NCBI RefSeq assembly: GCF_004187715.1
Contig: NZ_QZWF01000002.1
Location: 806,001-870,000 of the forward strand
Source of the DNA: Streptomyces sp. F001
GTDB taxonomy: Bacteria; Actinomycetota; Actinomycetes; Streptomycetales; Streptomycetaceae
Reading direction: 5' to 3'
DNA: 64,000 bases
Positions 9,068 to 19,071 of the stretch are shown one piece after another (position 1 is the stretch's first letter; each line of letters begins with the position of its first letter). Below the pieces are notes generated by a model. That model was not told the DNA's origin. It did not search any database and saw nothing but the letters and a program-made list of their open reading frames with translations. The translations under genes and the position numbers were made by a program.

Positions 9068-9864
9068 ATGGACGCCCGAGAACAGATGCGCGACTTCCTG
9101 ATCACGCGGCGGGCCCGGATCACCCCCCGAGCAGGTCGGCCTGCCGCCGACGAGCAGTGATCGGCGCGTGCCGGGGCTGCGCAGGGGGGAGTTGGCCTCA
9201 CTGGCCGGGGTGTCGATCAGCTACTACACCCGCCCGGAGCGCGGTGACGCCACAGGGGCCTCCGACAGCGTCCTCGAAGCCATTGCCCGCGCCCTGCAAC
9301 TGGACGAGGCCGAGCGCCGGCACCTGTTCGACCTGGCGCACGCCACCGCCGCCGCGGTGGTCGGCAACCAGCGGTCGGACCTGCTCACGGCCAACCGGCT
9401 GGGCCAGGCCCTCTTCTCTCCGATGTGGGGTGTCGAGGATCCGAGCCGGTTCTCCGGCCCCCCGGCCGGTCAACTCGGCCCGGTTCCTCTTCCTCGACCC
9501 CGCCTCGCAGCGCTTCTACCCCGACTGGGAGGAATCGGCGGACCAGACCGTGGCGATGCTGCGGGTCGCCGTCACCCACAACCCCTACGACAAGCAGCTG
9601 TCGGCTCTCGTCGGCTACCTCGCCACCCGTAGTGACGACTTCTGCATCCGCTGGGCCGCCCACAATGTGCGCGAGCACCGCACCGGCCTCAAGCGGCTGT
9701 GCCACCCCGTGGTCGGCGACCTCGGCCTGACCTACGAGGTACTCACCCTCCCCGCCGACCCCGGCCTGTCCCTGGTCGTCTTCTCCGCGACCCCTGACAC
9801 GGCCGATGAGGAGGCGTTGCGTCTGCTGGCCAGTTGGAGTGCCCTCCCGGTCGGCGGACGTTGA
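9068..9864 (+). pseudogene. MmyB-like helix-turn-helix regulator with two frameshifts
   Basis: Three consecutive frames together make one XRE/MmyB-type regulator of about 265 residues. MDAREQMRDFLITRRARITP is followed by a shift in a run of six C near 9125. LRRGELASLAGVSISYYTRPERGD (HTH) and the linker follow to about 9460, then a second shift in another C-run. The ligand-binding C-terminal half, SARFLFLDPAS to ALRLLASWSALPVGG, closes it. Proteins of this family are DNA-binding repressors or activators, often next to a dehydrogenase they control. Both breaks lie in C-homopolymers, so either a recent pseudogene or base-calling error is possible. Confidence 0.7.
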
Positions 9865-9924
9865 GGCGGCGCGCGGGAAGCGGGGAGAACCGGTGGTGCC
9901 GCCGCTCGGAGTTGGCGGCACGAT

Positions 9925-10323
9925 CTAGGAATGCTCTCGTCGCCGGCTGGCGAGGTCCGGGATGCCCGTGCGGTCGGCCAGTTGCTCTTCCAGGGCTGCG
10001 TTGGTCGCCTTGAGCCGGTGGTTCTCGATCTCCAGGACGTGGTGGACGATCCGGGCCAGGAGCTGGGCCTGGGAGCGCAGGTCGTCGCGTTCGGTGCAGA
10101 CGCGCGCCAGGTCCTCTTGCTGCTTGCGGCTGCGGGACCGCGCGGCTTCGGAGACCGGTTCGGGGATGTGGCCGCGGGCCTTGGTCAGGGCGTAGAACAG
10201 ATCCTTGAGGCCGGTGTGTTTGTGGGTGAGCTTGTTGCGTCGAAGCCCGGCTTCGACGGCGAGGGAGACGATGGTCAGCTTGCCGTCGGAGTGCAGCGGG
10301 GCGCCGATCAGCAGGCGGACCAT
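9925..10323 (-). CDS. Small transposon-accessory-like coiled-coil protein
   Basis: The last ~130 residues of a long open frame look like a real protein: MVRLLIGAPLHSDGKLTIVSLAVEAGLRRNKL, then a long charged helix (RSRKQQEDLARVCTERDDLRSQ) that predicts as a coiled coil. Proteins of this build commonly accompany tyrosine-recombinase transposons in Streptomyces; I cannot name the family with certainty. The start at 10323 is a guess: codon bias continues some 90 bases upstream. No intact recombinase is adjacent. Confidence 0.45.
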   Translation of the reverse strand: MVRLLIGAPLHSDGKLTIVSLAVEAGLRRNKLTHKHTGLKDLFYALTKARGHIPEPVSEAARSRSRKQQEDLARVCTERDDLRSQAQLLARIVHHVLEIENHRLKATNAALEEQLADRTGIPDLASRRREHS

Positions 10324-10990
10324 GGCGTCGGTGATGGCCCGGACCTCCGCGGCGTCCTCGGGCCCGCTGTCGGCGGATGCGTGGGCGAGGGCTTCGCCGA
10401 CGATCCGGCACGGGGACGTGGTCCCGGCCGACCAGGTGCGCCTTGTCCTCGCCGATCCCGGGGCGCAGGACGGCGGCGGCTCCGCGGTGGGGGCGACGCT
10501 GCGCCTGGCGGCCCGGTGGGCGCGCTTCGTCCCGTGGAGCGAACGGGCGCGTGAGTGGATCCTCGCGGTGGAGGGGCTGCTGGCAGGCGCGGTCGAGGAT
10601 GGAGCGCGCTGGCCATCTTGCCCTGGGGGCCGTCGTCGAGCGCGTGGCCGTAAATTTGCAGGACCACGGCCGGGTCTGCGGTGTCGCCGCGCCAGGTCAC
10701 GTGGACTTCCGAAGGCGGACGGTGAGCTCACCGAGACCCAGGCCCGCGTCCTGTGCACCGCGATGACGCGGCCCTCGCACACGTCGGGATCGGCGTCGGC
10801 TCCGCCCTCCTCGGCCAGGACACGCCGCTCACTCTGGCCGTGAAAGCGGTGTGGTGATCCCCGTTCCTCCTCGCCGTCGCCGCGTCCTCGCCCAGGAGAG
10901 TCAGTGACGGGCTGCGCCTGCACAAGCAGGCAGCTTCCATCCGAGCGCCCAGGTGATTTGCCGATGGTCATCGAGAACTTCTGACCCTGC
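10324..10990 (-). other. Degenerate coding remnants, probably mobile-element derived
   Basis: Several short frames with partial coding character but no consistent reading frame. One minus-strand fragment near 10690 reads TWRGDTADPAVVLQIYGHALDD, vaguely like the end of an integrase or plasmid-type protein. I cannot assemble a whole gene. This looks like decayed accessory DNA between the small protein above and glpK. Confidence 0.35.
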
Positions 10991-11008
10991 AGGCGCCCGG
11001 AGTCCCGG

Positions 11009-12523
11009 TTATTCGACCTCGACCCAGTCGAGGCTGCGTTCCACGGCCTTCTTCCAGCCCGCGTAGCCCTTCTCCCGCTGCTCGTCGCTCCACTGCGGCT
11101 CCCACCGCTTCGACTCGTGCCAGTGCAGGCGGAGCTCGTCGGTGCTCTCCCAGAAGCCGGTGGCGAGCCCCGCGGCGTAGGCGGCGCCGAGCGCGGTGGT
11201 CTCGGCGACGACCGGGCGGCTGACCGGTACGCCGAGGACGTCGGCCTGGATCTGCATGCACAGGTCGTTGGCGGTGACGCCGCCGTCGACCCGCAGCACG
11301 TCGAGTGTCACCCCGGAGTCCTGCTCCATCGCCTCGGCCACGTCGCGGCTCTGGTAGCAGATGGCCTCCAGGGTCGCCCTGGCGAGGTGTGCGTTCGTGT
11401 GGAACCTGGCGAGACCGACGATCGCCCCCCGGGCGTCGGAGCGCCAGTAGGGCGCGAACAGGCCGGAGAAGGCCGGTACGAAGTAGATGCCGCCGCTGTC
11501 CTCCACCTGCCGAGCCAGTGTCTCGACCTCGGCGGAGGAGGAGATGATCCGCATCTGGTCGCGGAGCCACTGCACGGCGGACCCGGTGACCGCCATGGAC
11601 CCTTCCAGCGCGTACACCGCCGGGGCGTCCCCGAACTGGTAGGCCAGCGTGGTCAGCAGGCCCGTGCTGGACCGGACGATCTCCGTGCCCGTGTTGAGGA
11701 CCAGGAAGTTGCCGGTGCCGTAGGTGTTCTTCGCCTCGCCCGGGCGGAAGCAGACCTGGCCGACGGTGGCCGCCTGCTGGTCCCCGAGGACGCCGGTGAT
11801 GGGTACGGCGGTCCGCAGCGGACGGGTCGTGCGGGTGGTCCCGAACGCCTCCGGGTGCGAGGACGGGTTGATGGCCGGGAGCATGGCGCGCGGGATGCCG
11901 AAGATGTCGAGCAGCTCGTCGTCCCAGTCGAGGGTCTCCAGGTTCATCAGCATGGTGCGGCTGGCATTGGTGACGTCCGTGGCGTGGATGCCGCCGTTCG
12001 GACCGCCGGTGAGATTCCACAGCACCCAGGCGTCCGTGTTCCCGAAGACGGCCCGGCCGTCCTCGGCGGCCTCTCGGACACCGTCGACGTTCTCCAGGAT
12101 CCACTTGATCTTGCCGCCGGAGAAGTACGTCGCCGGTGGCAGCCCCGTCTTGCGCCGGATGAGGTCGCCGTGCTCCCGCTCCAGCGCCGCGGCGATCGAG
12201 TCGGTGCGGGTGTCCTGCCAGACGATCGCGTTGTAGTACGGCTGACCGGTGCTGGGGTCCCAGATGACCGTGGTCTCCCGCTGGTTGGTGATCCCGATGG
12301 CCGCCAAGTCGGCGGCGGACAGGCCGCCCAGGCGGACGGCGTTCTGGATCGTGGAGTTCGTACGTTCCCAGATCTCCACGGGGTCGTGCTCGACCCAGCC
12401 GGAGCGGGGAAAGATCTGCTCGTGTTCGAGCTGGTGGCGTGCGACCTCGTTGCCGTCGTGGTCGAAGATCATGAATCGCGTGCTGGTGGTGCCTTGGTCC
12501 ACCGCACCGACGAATTCAGGCAT
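11009..12523 (-). CDS. glpK: Glycerol kinase
   Basis: 504 residues, the usual size for the FGGY kinase GlpK, which phosphorylates glycerol to sn-glycerol-3-phosphate with ATP in the cytoplasm. The N-terminus [18 protein letters not shown] holds the phosphate-binding loop. [18 protein letters not shown] and the C-terminal [15 protein letters not shown] and [13 protein letters not shown] motifs are present. The start at 12523 is preferred over 12538 because GAGGG lies 6 bases upstream. It follows glpF by 11 bases in one operon. The usual glpD and a GylR-type regulator are not beside it, and the locus is bracketed by IS copies, so this may be a relocated or second glp locus. Confidence 0.95.
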   Translation of the reverse strand: MPEFVGAVDQGTTSTRFMIFDHDGNEVARHQLEHEQIFPRSGWVEHDPVEIWERTNSTIQNAVRLGGLSAADLAAIGITNQRETTVIWDPSTGQPYYNAIVWQDTRTDSIAAALEREHGDLIRRKTGLPPATYFSGGKIKWILENVDGVREAAEDGRAVFGNTDAWVLWNLTGGPNGGIHATDVTNASRTMLMNLETLDWDDELLDIFGIPRAMLPAINPSSHPEAFGTTRTTRPLRTAVPITGVLGDQQAATVGQVCFRPGEAKNTYGTGNFLVLNTGTEIVRSSTGLLTTLAYQFGDAPAVYALEGSMAVTGSAVQWLRDQMRIISSSAEVETLARQVEDSGGIYFVPAFSGLFAPYWRSDARGAIVGLARFHTNAHLARATLEAICYQSRDVAEAMEQDSGVTLDVLRVDGGVTANDLCMQIQADVLGVPVSRPVVAETTALGAAYAAGLATGFWESTDELRLHWHESKRWEPQWSDEQREKGYAGWKKAVERSLDWVEVE

Positions 12524-12534
12524 GGTCGTCCCTC

Positions 12535-13371
12535 TCACTGGTCCGGCGCGGGCACCCGGCCGGGCTCCTGCTCGGCCTCGGGAGCCGGGAGGAAGGGGGT
12601 GATCAACAGGCGGTAGAGCAGTGCACCGAGCGGGCCGCCGATCAGAGGGCCGACGATCGGCACCCAGAAGTAGAGGTCGCCGTACTGATCACGCCAAGCG
12701 CCTCCGTAGCCCGTGAGGAACGCCGCCAGCCTGGGGCCGAGGTCACGGGCCGGATTGATCGCGTAGCCGGCGTTGGTTCCCCACGCCATGCCGATGGCGA
12801 CGACGATCAGGCCGATGATGAACGGGGCCATGTTCGCGCCCGGTGGCGTGTTCAGCAGGTCGGTGACCGCGAAGACCAGCAGCACCAGCAGGGCAGTACC
12901 GATGATCTGGTCACGGAAGGCCCCGAACTGGCTGATCGGGAGACCGCCGTTGCCCGGCAGGGTGGAGAAGACGATCTCCGTCTTGTCGGTGTGGCCGGGG
13001 TCGGCCTTCGCCAGCACCTCGCTGTAGTTCCAGCGCACCAGCAGGGCAGCGACAAAGGCGCCTGCCGTCTGGGCCAGCGCATACGGCAGGACCTTGCTCC
13101 ACGGGAAGCCCTTGAAGGCCGCGAGCGCGAGGGTGACCGCGGGGTTGATGTGGGCGCCGCTGACTCGCGCCGCCACGTAGACACCGAAGACGACGCCGAG
13201 ACCCCAGCCCCAGGCGATGCTGTCGTGGTCACCCAACCCACCGTCGGTCAGCGCGCCACCGGCGACGACCTGCGCGACGACACCGCATCCGAAGAGAATG
13301 AGGATCATGGTGCCGGCGAACTCGGCAGAGAGTTCGCCGACGAGGCGTGCCTTGGACGTAGATTCCGGCAT
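12535..13371 (-). CDS. glpF: Glycerol uptake facilitator (aquaglyceroporin)
   Basis: 278 residues, a MIP-family channel with six membrane helices and both half-helix pore motifs: [12 protein letters not shown] and [13 protein letters not shown]. The Asp after the second NPAR is typical of glycerol-conducting members. It lets glycerol diffuse in; GlpK then traps it as the phosphate. Start at 13371 because GGAGG lies 8 bases upstream; an ATG two codons earlier is too close to it. First gene of a glpF-glpK operon. Its upstream region is cut off after about 340 bp by an IS630 remnant and IS copy 3, so the native promoter or regulator gene may be lost. Confidence 0.93.
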   Translation of the reverse strand: MPESTSKARLVGELSAEFAGTMILILFGCGVVAQVVAGGALTDGGLGDHDSIAWGWGLGVVFGVYVAARVSGAHINPAVTLALAAFKGFPWSKVLPYALAQTAGAFVAALLVRWNYSEVLAKADPGHTDKTEIVFSTLPGNGGLPISQFGAFRDQIIGTALLVLLVFAVTDLLNTPPGANMAPFIIGLIVVAIGMAWGTNAGYAINPARDLGPRLAAFLTGYGGAWRDQYGDLYFWVPIVGPLIGGPLGALLYRLLITPFLPAPEAEQEPGRVPAPDQ

Positions 13372-13470
13372 GTTCATATCCTCCGCAGCGCGGGCGCGAG
13401 CGGCCTCCGCAGGCGGGCCAATCGGGTGAACCGGCACCCGGAGCTCGGTGCCCGGAGGTGGAACGGCCGG

Positions 13471-13713
13471 TCAGGCTTCGGCGACGCGCAGTCGTCGCCC
13501 CCCTTGCCGCGGGGTGGAGATGTATCGCCCGTTCAGCTTGCCTTTCGACCTCGGCAGTGTCCTGTGTGCGAGGCGGTCCGGGAAGCGGCACATCACGCCG
13601 GCGTCGAAGGTCTCGGTGAACACCAGTGCATCCGGCCCTTGGTGCTGATCGCGGACATCGCGTTCACCGAGAACCGGTTGCCGGTGCGGCGCACGATCGG
13701 GGTGCGCCCCAGT
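13471..13713 (-). pseudogene. IS630-family transposase fragment
   Basis: The minus strand reads VRRTGNRFSVNAMSAISTKG and then, after a frameshift, VFTETFDAGVMCRFPDRLAH. These two blocks are adjacent in the central catalytic domain of IS630-type transposases. Neither end of the gene is present. IS copy 3 abuts it on the right. Confidence 0.6.
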
Positions 13714-14587
13714 GAGCCCTTTCAGGGTGGCCACTGATCGGGTGACGGGCTGCGGGTGCGAAACGGACAGGGCCCCGGTGCTGTTGAGGGAGGTGTTCGA
13801 AGTCTCAACTCATCAGCGCTGGAGCCCTGTTGGTTCCCCATCCTGCCGTACTCGACCTGCCGCACGCTCTCGTCGAGTGGCTCACGATGCTCATCGTCAC
13901 CCGTGAGGGTGACCGCCGCTGCAAACTCCGTCCGTCCCAGCGTGCGCTGGTCGCTCTGGTCTACCTGCGCAAGCACGAGCCCCTGGCACAGATCGCCGAG
14001 GCCTTCCAGATCTCGGTCGGCACGGCCCACGCCTACACCTCGGCCGCCGTCAGCCTGCTCGCCGAGCGGGCACCGGGCCTGCTGAAGGCCCTGCGCGAGG
14101 CGGACCCGGACTACGTGCTGGTCGACGGCACGCTCGCCGAGTGCGACCGGGTCGGCGACAGCCGCAGCGACTACTCCGCCAAGCACCGCCGGCACGGAGT
14201 GAACCTGCAGCTGGTGAGCGACCCGGACGGACGACTGCTGTGGATCTCCCCGGCCCTGCCCGGACGCACCCACGACCTGACCGCCGCCCGCACCCACCGG
14301 ATCATCCGGATCTGCGAGCGCCAGGGCGTTCCGATCCTGGCCGACTGCGCCTACATCGGGGCCGGTTCCTGGGTCACCACCCCACGACGGCGCCCTCCCG
14401 GAGGCGAGCTGACACCGACCCAGCAGACCGTCAACCGAGCGCTGTCGCGGACCAGGGCAGCCGTCGAGCGCGGCCCGGCCCGCCTGAAGACCTGGAAGAT
14501 CTTCCGCAAGGCGCGATGCAGCCCGAATCGAATGACGTCAATCGCCAAGGCCGTCCTCACCCTGGAGCGTCAACGCTGAAAGGGCTC
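13714..14587 (+). mobile_element. 874-bp IS5-group element, copy 3
   Basis: GAGCCCTTTCAG inverted ends, with an AGT duplication at 13711-13713 and 14588-14590. Orientation as copy 1. Confidence 0.92.
13830..14579 (+). CDS. IS5-group transposase, copy 3
   Basis: 249 residues from TTG, matching copy 2 (IAEAF, CAYIG). The catalytic residues are intact. Confidence 0.9.
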   Translation: MVPHPAVLDLPHALVEWLTMLIVTREGDRRCKLRPSQRALVALVYLRKHEPLAQIAEAFQISVGTAHAYTSAAVSLLAERAPGLLKALREADPDYVLVDGTLAECDRVGDSRSDYSAKHRRHGVNLQLVSDPDGRLLWISPALPGRTHDLTAARTHRIIRICERQGVPILADCAYIGAGSWVTTPRRRPPGGELTPTQQTVNRALSRTRAAVERGPARLKTWKIFRKARCSPNRMTSIAKAVLTLERQR

Positions 14588-14590
14588 AGT

Positions 14591-15319
14591 GAATCGGGGC
14601 TGACGGCAGGCGATGCCTGCGGTATGCCGCCGGCATGAGGTATGTCCAGGGCGTCGGCCTGACAGCCGAGGCCCGTATGAAGGGGGAAGTCCACCCAGTA
14701 CGGGGCCTTGTCCAGCATCCGGCACTTGGTCGAGAAGCCCGAGCTGAACGCCCCACCATCGAGGTGGAGTTTATCCATTCCGCCCTCGTATGGCCGGTGG
14801 CGTGGCCATGGCCGTCGCGGCTGGGGTGCCGCTGGGCTCCTGGGCCGGCCGGCTGCTCGGGTGGCGCGGCGCGTTCTGGCCGCCGTGACAGCACTGGTCA
14901 TCGGCCGGTTCGTTCCCGCCGAAGAACAGCCTGCCACCGCCCCGCCCCCGCACACCGCTGAGCGCTGCGGACCGGGGCGGGTTGTTGACCGATTTCGCGG
15001 CTGGACGCCTGTCCGCAGTCTCCGCAGAGTTGCCCATACAGGGGTGAGTCGGGTCAGGGTGGTGCAGGATGTTGAAATCGTCGCGGCAGCGACGCGGAAT
15101 GGATCACCCGCCATGCGGCCCGTACGGATGCGATGAGCCGCGGATTGCCGTGCATGTCGAATTCATCGAAGCCTTCGTCTCCTTTCGATGGCGTGTATTT
15201 TTCCGCTGTGGCAGAATCGGGCCCAGGTGGGGCGAAGTCAGAGTGGAGCGACCGATTCGGATCCTTCGGTGAAATTCGCATCGGGGAACGCTCGGTCAGG
15301 ATACGGGGGGAACTGACTC
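14591..15319. other. Gene-poor stretch with fragments, upstream of the LAL regulator
   Basis: No complete gene is seen. A plus-strand fragment around 14800-14880 (MAVAAGVPLGSWAGRLLGWRGAFW) resembles the inside of a major-facilitator drug transporter but stops at once. Other frames are unconvincing. The last 150-200 bases should contain the regulator promoter. This marks the junction between the IS-rich segment and the biosynthetic cluster. Confidence 0.45.
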
Positions 15320-18268
15320 ATGGAACTGGTGGAGCGGGAAACCGAGTTATCCCTGATGCAGGACATGCTCGACGCCTGCGTGTCCGGGCGTGGCGCAGTC
15401 CTGCTGGTGAGTGGCGCGGCCGCCACGGGCAAGACAGCACTGCTTCGCGAGCTCGGTGCCCGCGCTGATTCCGCGCAGACGCTGTTTCTGCAGGCCACAG
15501 CGTCCGGCGCGGAGCGTTCGCTGCCGCTCGGCGTGATCGAGCAACTACTGCTCGGCGCTGGACTGCCGGGCGCCGACCTGGAAGTCGCCGTCAGCCGCTT
15601 CGACTGGGACGCGGCTGACGAACTGCGCGCCCCCGCGGAAAGGGAACTGCCCGCGGCGGTCGTCAGCGATATCACCGGCGTTTGCGGGATTCTGTTGGAA
15701 AAATCAAAAAAAATCCCACTGGTGTTGTGCGTCGATGACGTTCAGCATGCGGACGCCTATTCGCTGGAATGCCTGCTGTATGTGGCGCGCAGAAGCGAGA
15801 CCGCCAGAATTCTGGTGGTGCTCGGCGAGAGCAGCAGCTTCCCGGTGGAGAATCCGCGATTCCGGATAGAGCTGCTCCGACTGCCGAGCTGCCGGCACAT
15901 CCGGCTCCGGCTGCTCACGCGCCAGGGCGTCGGCAGGATGATCGCAGTCGGCGCAGAGGGGCGGCGGGCGCACCCGCCCGCCGAGGAGTTCCACCGGCTC
16001 AGCGGCGGGAACCCCCTGCTGGTGCGGGCCCTGCTCGACGACCGCCGCCAGCTCGCCGCGGACAGCGACGTGCCCCGTGGACCGACGGCGGAACCCGTAC
16101 TCGGACCGGCCTTCGAACAGGCCGTCACCACCTGCCTGTACCGGAGCGACGCCGCTATGCGGCATGCAGCGTGGGCGCGCGCGGTACTCGGCCCGGACGC
16201 CTCGGACGCGACCCAGGCGGACGTCCTCTCCACCACACCCGAGGTGGCGCGCCGTGATCTGGACGCGCTGGACGGGACGGGGCTGTTCAGCTCCGGCTGG
16301 TTCCGCCACGACGCGGTCCGGCCCGCCGTCCTGCGCAGCATGGACCCGGCATACCGCGCCCGTCTCGAAGCCCGCGCCGCCCAGGTGCTGCATGACCATG
16401 GTGCCTCCGCGACCGCACTGGCCCGGCACCTGATCGCGGCGGAACCCTTCGACGCCCCGTGGGCGCTGCCCACCCTGTTGGAAGCAGCCGACCGAGCGCT
16501 GGCCGAGGACGAGACCGGATTTGCCCTGGACTGTCTGCGGGCCGCCCGCGACCGATGCCCCGACGAACGGCAGGCGCTGTCGATCAAGGCCCTGCTCATG
16601 CGAGTGGGCTGGCGAGCCGGTCCCGGTGCCGGTTCCGGCCAGCTGCCCGAACTGACCGCCGCCGCCCTCGCCGGACGGCTGGGAGTCCGGGACACCGAGG
16701 CGCTCATCGCCCATCTGCTGTGGTTCGGCCGGCTCGACCAGGCCCTCGAGGTGCTCGACACCGCCGAACGGCGCGACATCGAAGCGGCCGACGCCGACCC
16801 GGGCGACATCGGACCCGACGTGAAGGATCGTTTCGACGCCGTACGGCTGCGCATGGCCATCCGCTTCCCGGGGCTCTCGCAGCCCACCCCGTCCGGCATG
16901 GTGGGCGCCCTGCGCAGCTTGCTGCCCTACACCCGAGGCGTCGAACATCGGGCGATACGGCTGCTCGCCGATGTCATGGACCGGCCCGCCGACGCGGACG
17001 GCGAACGCGACGCCGTCGCCGCGCGGGCCGAGCAGATGCTGCAGGGCGCCCGCCTGGACGATCACACACTCCCGGTGATCCTGATCGCGCTGTCGGCTCT
17101 CGTCGTCGTCGACGACCTGGACAAGGCCGTCTCCTGGTGCGGCCTGCTGGTGAAGGAGGCGCAGGAGCGCCGTGCGCCGATGTGGCAGGCGCTGTTCGCG
17201 ACGGTGAAGGCCCTCGTCGAGATCAGGCTTGGCGCACTGGCCGACGCCCGAGAGGCCGCCCGTACGGCGCTCGCCCTGGTCCCGCCCGAGGGATGGGGAG
17301 TCGCCGTTGCCGCCCCGCTCGCCGCGGCGCTGTTCGCCGAGGCCGCCGGGGGCAGACTGGAGGAGGCTGCCGACCGGCTCGGCGACCCCGTCCCGGAGGC
17401 GGCCTTCCACACCTGGGGCGGCGTCCTCTACCTCTCGGCGCGCGGCCGTTACTACCTCGCCGCCGGACGTCCGTATGCCGCCCTCGACGACTTCCTGGAG
17501 TGCGGCAGGCTGGCCACCCGATGGGGTCTCGACCGGCCGGACTGGCTGCCCTGGCGCGGCGACGCCGCCCAGGCCTGCCTCGTGCTCGGTGACATCCGGC
17601 GCGCCCGCGCCCTCGCCGAGGAACAGCTCACCCAGCTCGGCGGCCGACGCTCCTGGGCCCGCGGCGTCACGCTGCGCGTGCTCGCAGCCACCGTGCCCGT
17701 CGGGCAACGGCCGGCCCTCCTCGACGAAGCCATGGAAATCCTCCGGGAGCGCGGCCACCGCTACGAACTGGCCCGCGCTGCGGACGACTTGGCACGTACC
17801 CACCGCGAACTCGGCAACGCCGGACGAGCTCGGTCGCTGGCCCGTACCGCCCTGCGGCTGCTGCACGCGTGCGGCGCCGAGCAGCCGGCGTACGACCCGC
17901 CGGAGGCAGCCGCCGGCAGCGGTGGCGAGAGGGGTGGCGACAGGGGTGCCGAACAGCCCTCCACGCACGAGCGGTCGTGGCCGGCGACCGTCGGAACCCG
18001 CCCGCAGCCGGTGGACGAACTCAGCGATGCGGAACTGCGCGTGGCGACGCTCGCCGCCCGCGGGCACACCAACCGGCAGATCGCCGCGCAGCTGTTCATC
18101 ACGGTCAGCACTGTCGAGCAGCACTTGACCCGCGTGTACCGCAAACTCAACGTCAGGCGCCGGATGGGCCTGGTGGCGCTGCTGCGCGGTACCGCGCAGC
18201 CGGACCAGCAGGAGTGGTCCCCGGGACAGGACGACGGCGAGGCAGGGAACCGGCTGCAGTCCTCGTAG
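15320..18268 (+). CDS. LAL-type (large ATP-binding LuxR) transcriptional regulator
   Basis: 982 residues, normal for the LAL family. An N-terminal ATPase has Walker A SGAAATGKT (residues 31-39) and a Walker B-like LVLCVDDVQHAD (about 135-145). A long helical sensor region follows. The C-terminal LuxR helix-turn-helix (about 896-945) reads DELSDAELRVATLAARGHTNRQIA...STVEQHL. Such proteins usually activate antibiotic clusters. Codon 10 is TTA (15347-15349), the rare leucine codon read by the bldA tRNA, so translation is probably developmentally controlled. GGGGGGAA precedes the start. Being the first gene beside the precursor genes, it is probably cluster-situated; its target is unknown. Confidence 0.9.
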   Translation: MELVERETELSLMQDMLDACVSGRGAVLLVSGAAATGKTALLRELGARADSAQTLFLQATASGAERSLPLGVIEQLLLGAGLPGADLEVAVSRFDWDAADELRAPAERELPAAVVSDITGVCGILLEKSKKIPLVLCVDDVQHADAYSLECLLYVARRSETARILVVLGESSSFPVENPRFRIELLRLPSCRHIRLRLLTRQGVGRMIAVGAEGRRAHPPAEEFHRLSGGNPLLVRALLDDRRQLAADSDVPRGPTAEPVLGPAFEQAVTTCLYRSDAAMRHAAWARAVLGPDASDATQADVLSTTPEVARRDLDALDGTGLFSSGWFRHDAVRPAVLRSMDPAYRARLEARAAQVLHDHGASATALARHLIAAEPFDAPWALPTLLEAADRALAEDETGFALDCLRAARDRCPDERQALSIKALLMRVGWRAGPGAGSGQLPELTAAALAGRLGVRDTEALIAHLLWFGRLDQALEVLDTAERRDIEAADADPGDIGPDVKDRFDAVRLRMAIRFPGLSQPTPSGMVGALRSLLPYTRGVEHRAIRLLADVMDRPADADGERDAVAARAEQMLQGARLDDHTLPVILIALSALVVVDDLDKAVSWCGLLVKEAQERRAPMWQALFATVKALVEIRLGALADAREAARTALALVPPEGWGVAVAAPLAAALFAEAAGGRLEEAADRLGDPVPEAAFHTWGGVLYLSARGRYYLAAGRPYAALDDFLECGRLATRWGLDRPDWLPWRGDAAQACLVLGDIRRARALAEEQLTQLGGRRSWARGVTLRVLAATVPVGQRPALLDEAMEILRERGHRYELARAADDLARTHRELGNAGRARSLARTALRLLHACGAEQPAYDPPEAAAGSGGERGGDRGAEQPSTHERSWPATVGTRPQPVDELSDAELRVATLAARGHTNRQIAAQLFITVSTVEQHLTRVYRKLNVRRRMGLVALLRGTAQPDQQEWSPGQDDGEAGNRLQSS

Positions 18269-19071
18269 GCGTCCGCACGCCGTCATGCCAACGGTGTCCG
18301 AGCGGGCGGCGGCCGGTGCCGTCGACGAGTGGTTCGGCCCTGCCCCGTTGCGGCCCTCCGAGTGCACGGCTCTTCTCCCTGACGTCCGCGTCGTCACCGG
18401 TGTGCCCGGCAGCGGTCCCGCGTTGCAACAGTTCTAGGAGACGTCCGGTCACACCGCGGTCAGCATTCGCTGTGTCCTCGGTGACCAGTGTGTGACCGCG
18501 CGTGTCCATTCTGGGTGCAGGACCGGTTGCCGCACGCCCTCCCCCCCCGTCGGCTCGCCGGCCACCCCCGGTTCCGTGCCCGTGTCGGCCACCGCCCCGA
18601 GCCGTGCCTCTTCCTCCGGTAGGGGGCGCGTAGGGGTGCTTAGGGGTGCCGCACCGAGATCGAATTGATAGGGGTACTGGCGGCAGAGCCGTTTTGTTAC
18701 TGTTGCTGCGCGTTCGAGGCATCATCGCAGGTGGTGCGGTGAGGCCAGGTGGAAGTGAAGGACACCGGTCACGGCCGGGGTTCTCGCATTCGACGGGCAC
18801 GCCACTTCTCACATTTCGACCGGACGGCCCGGGACGAAGACGGTACGGAAGTCATCCGGCTCACTCGGGAATTCGTCGGCGATCCCGGCGACACCGCTCC
18901 CGGTGCCCGTTCGAACCCGATGCAGGCCGGCCGATCAGGCCGTACGCCATCGTCGGCGCGCATTCTCGGTGGCCGAAGTGCGCCCATGCACGCCCACTTC
19001 GCGCCGACGGGGGCGCGTTGAACGGCACACCCGGGCACCGGTCACATCAGTTCACTTAGGGGGAAGCGGAA
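18269..19071. other. Long leader/intergenic region before the StrR-like gene
   Basis: About 800 bases with no supported gene. Open frames exist on both strands but lack motifs and consistent codon bias. I found no GTCCAA-N17-TTGGAC site here, so the activator is probably not autoregulated through that box. A promoter for the downstream gene must lie here. Confidence 0.5.

Noticed and set aside
7767..14587. Composite transposon carrying glpF-glpK
   Set aside because: Each of the two flanking IS copies has its own 3-bp duplication and no shared outer duplication is seen, so independent insertions explain it better.
18646..19059. Open frames upstream of the StrR-like gene as a real small gene
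   Set aside because: No ribosome-binding site in place, no motif, and competing frames of similar quality on both strands.
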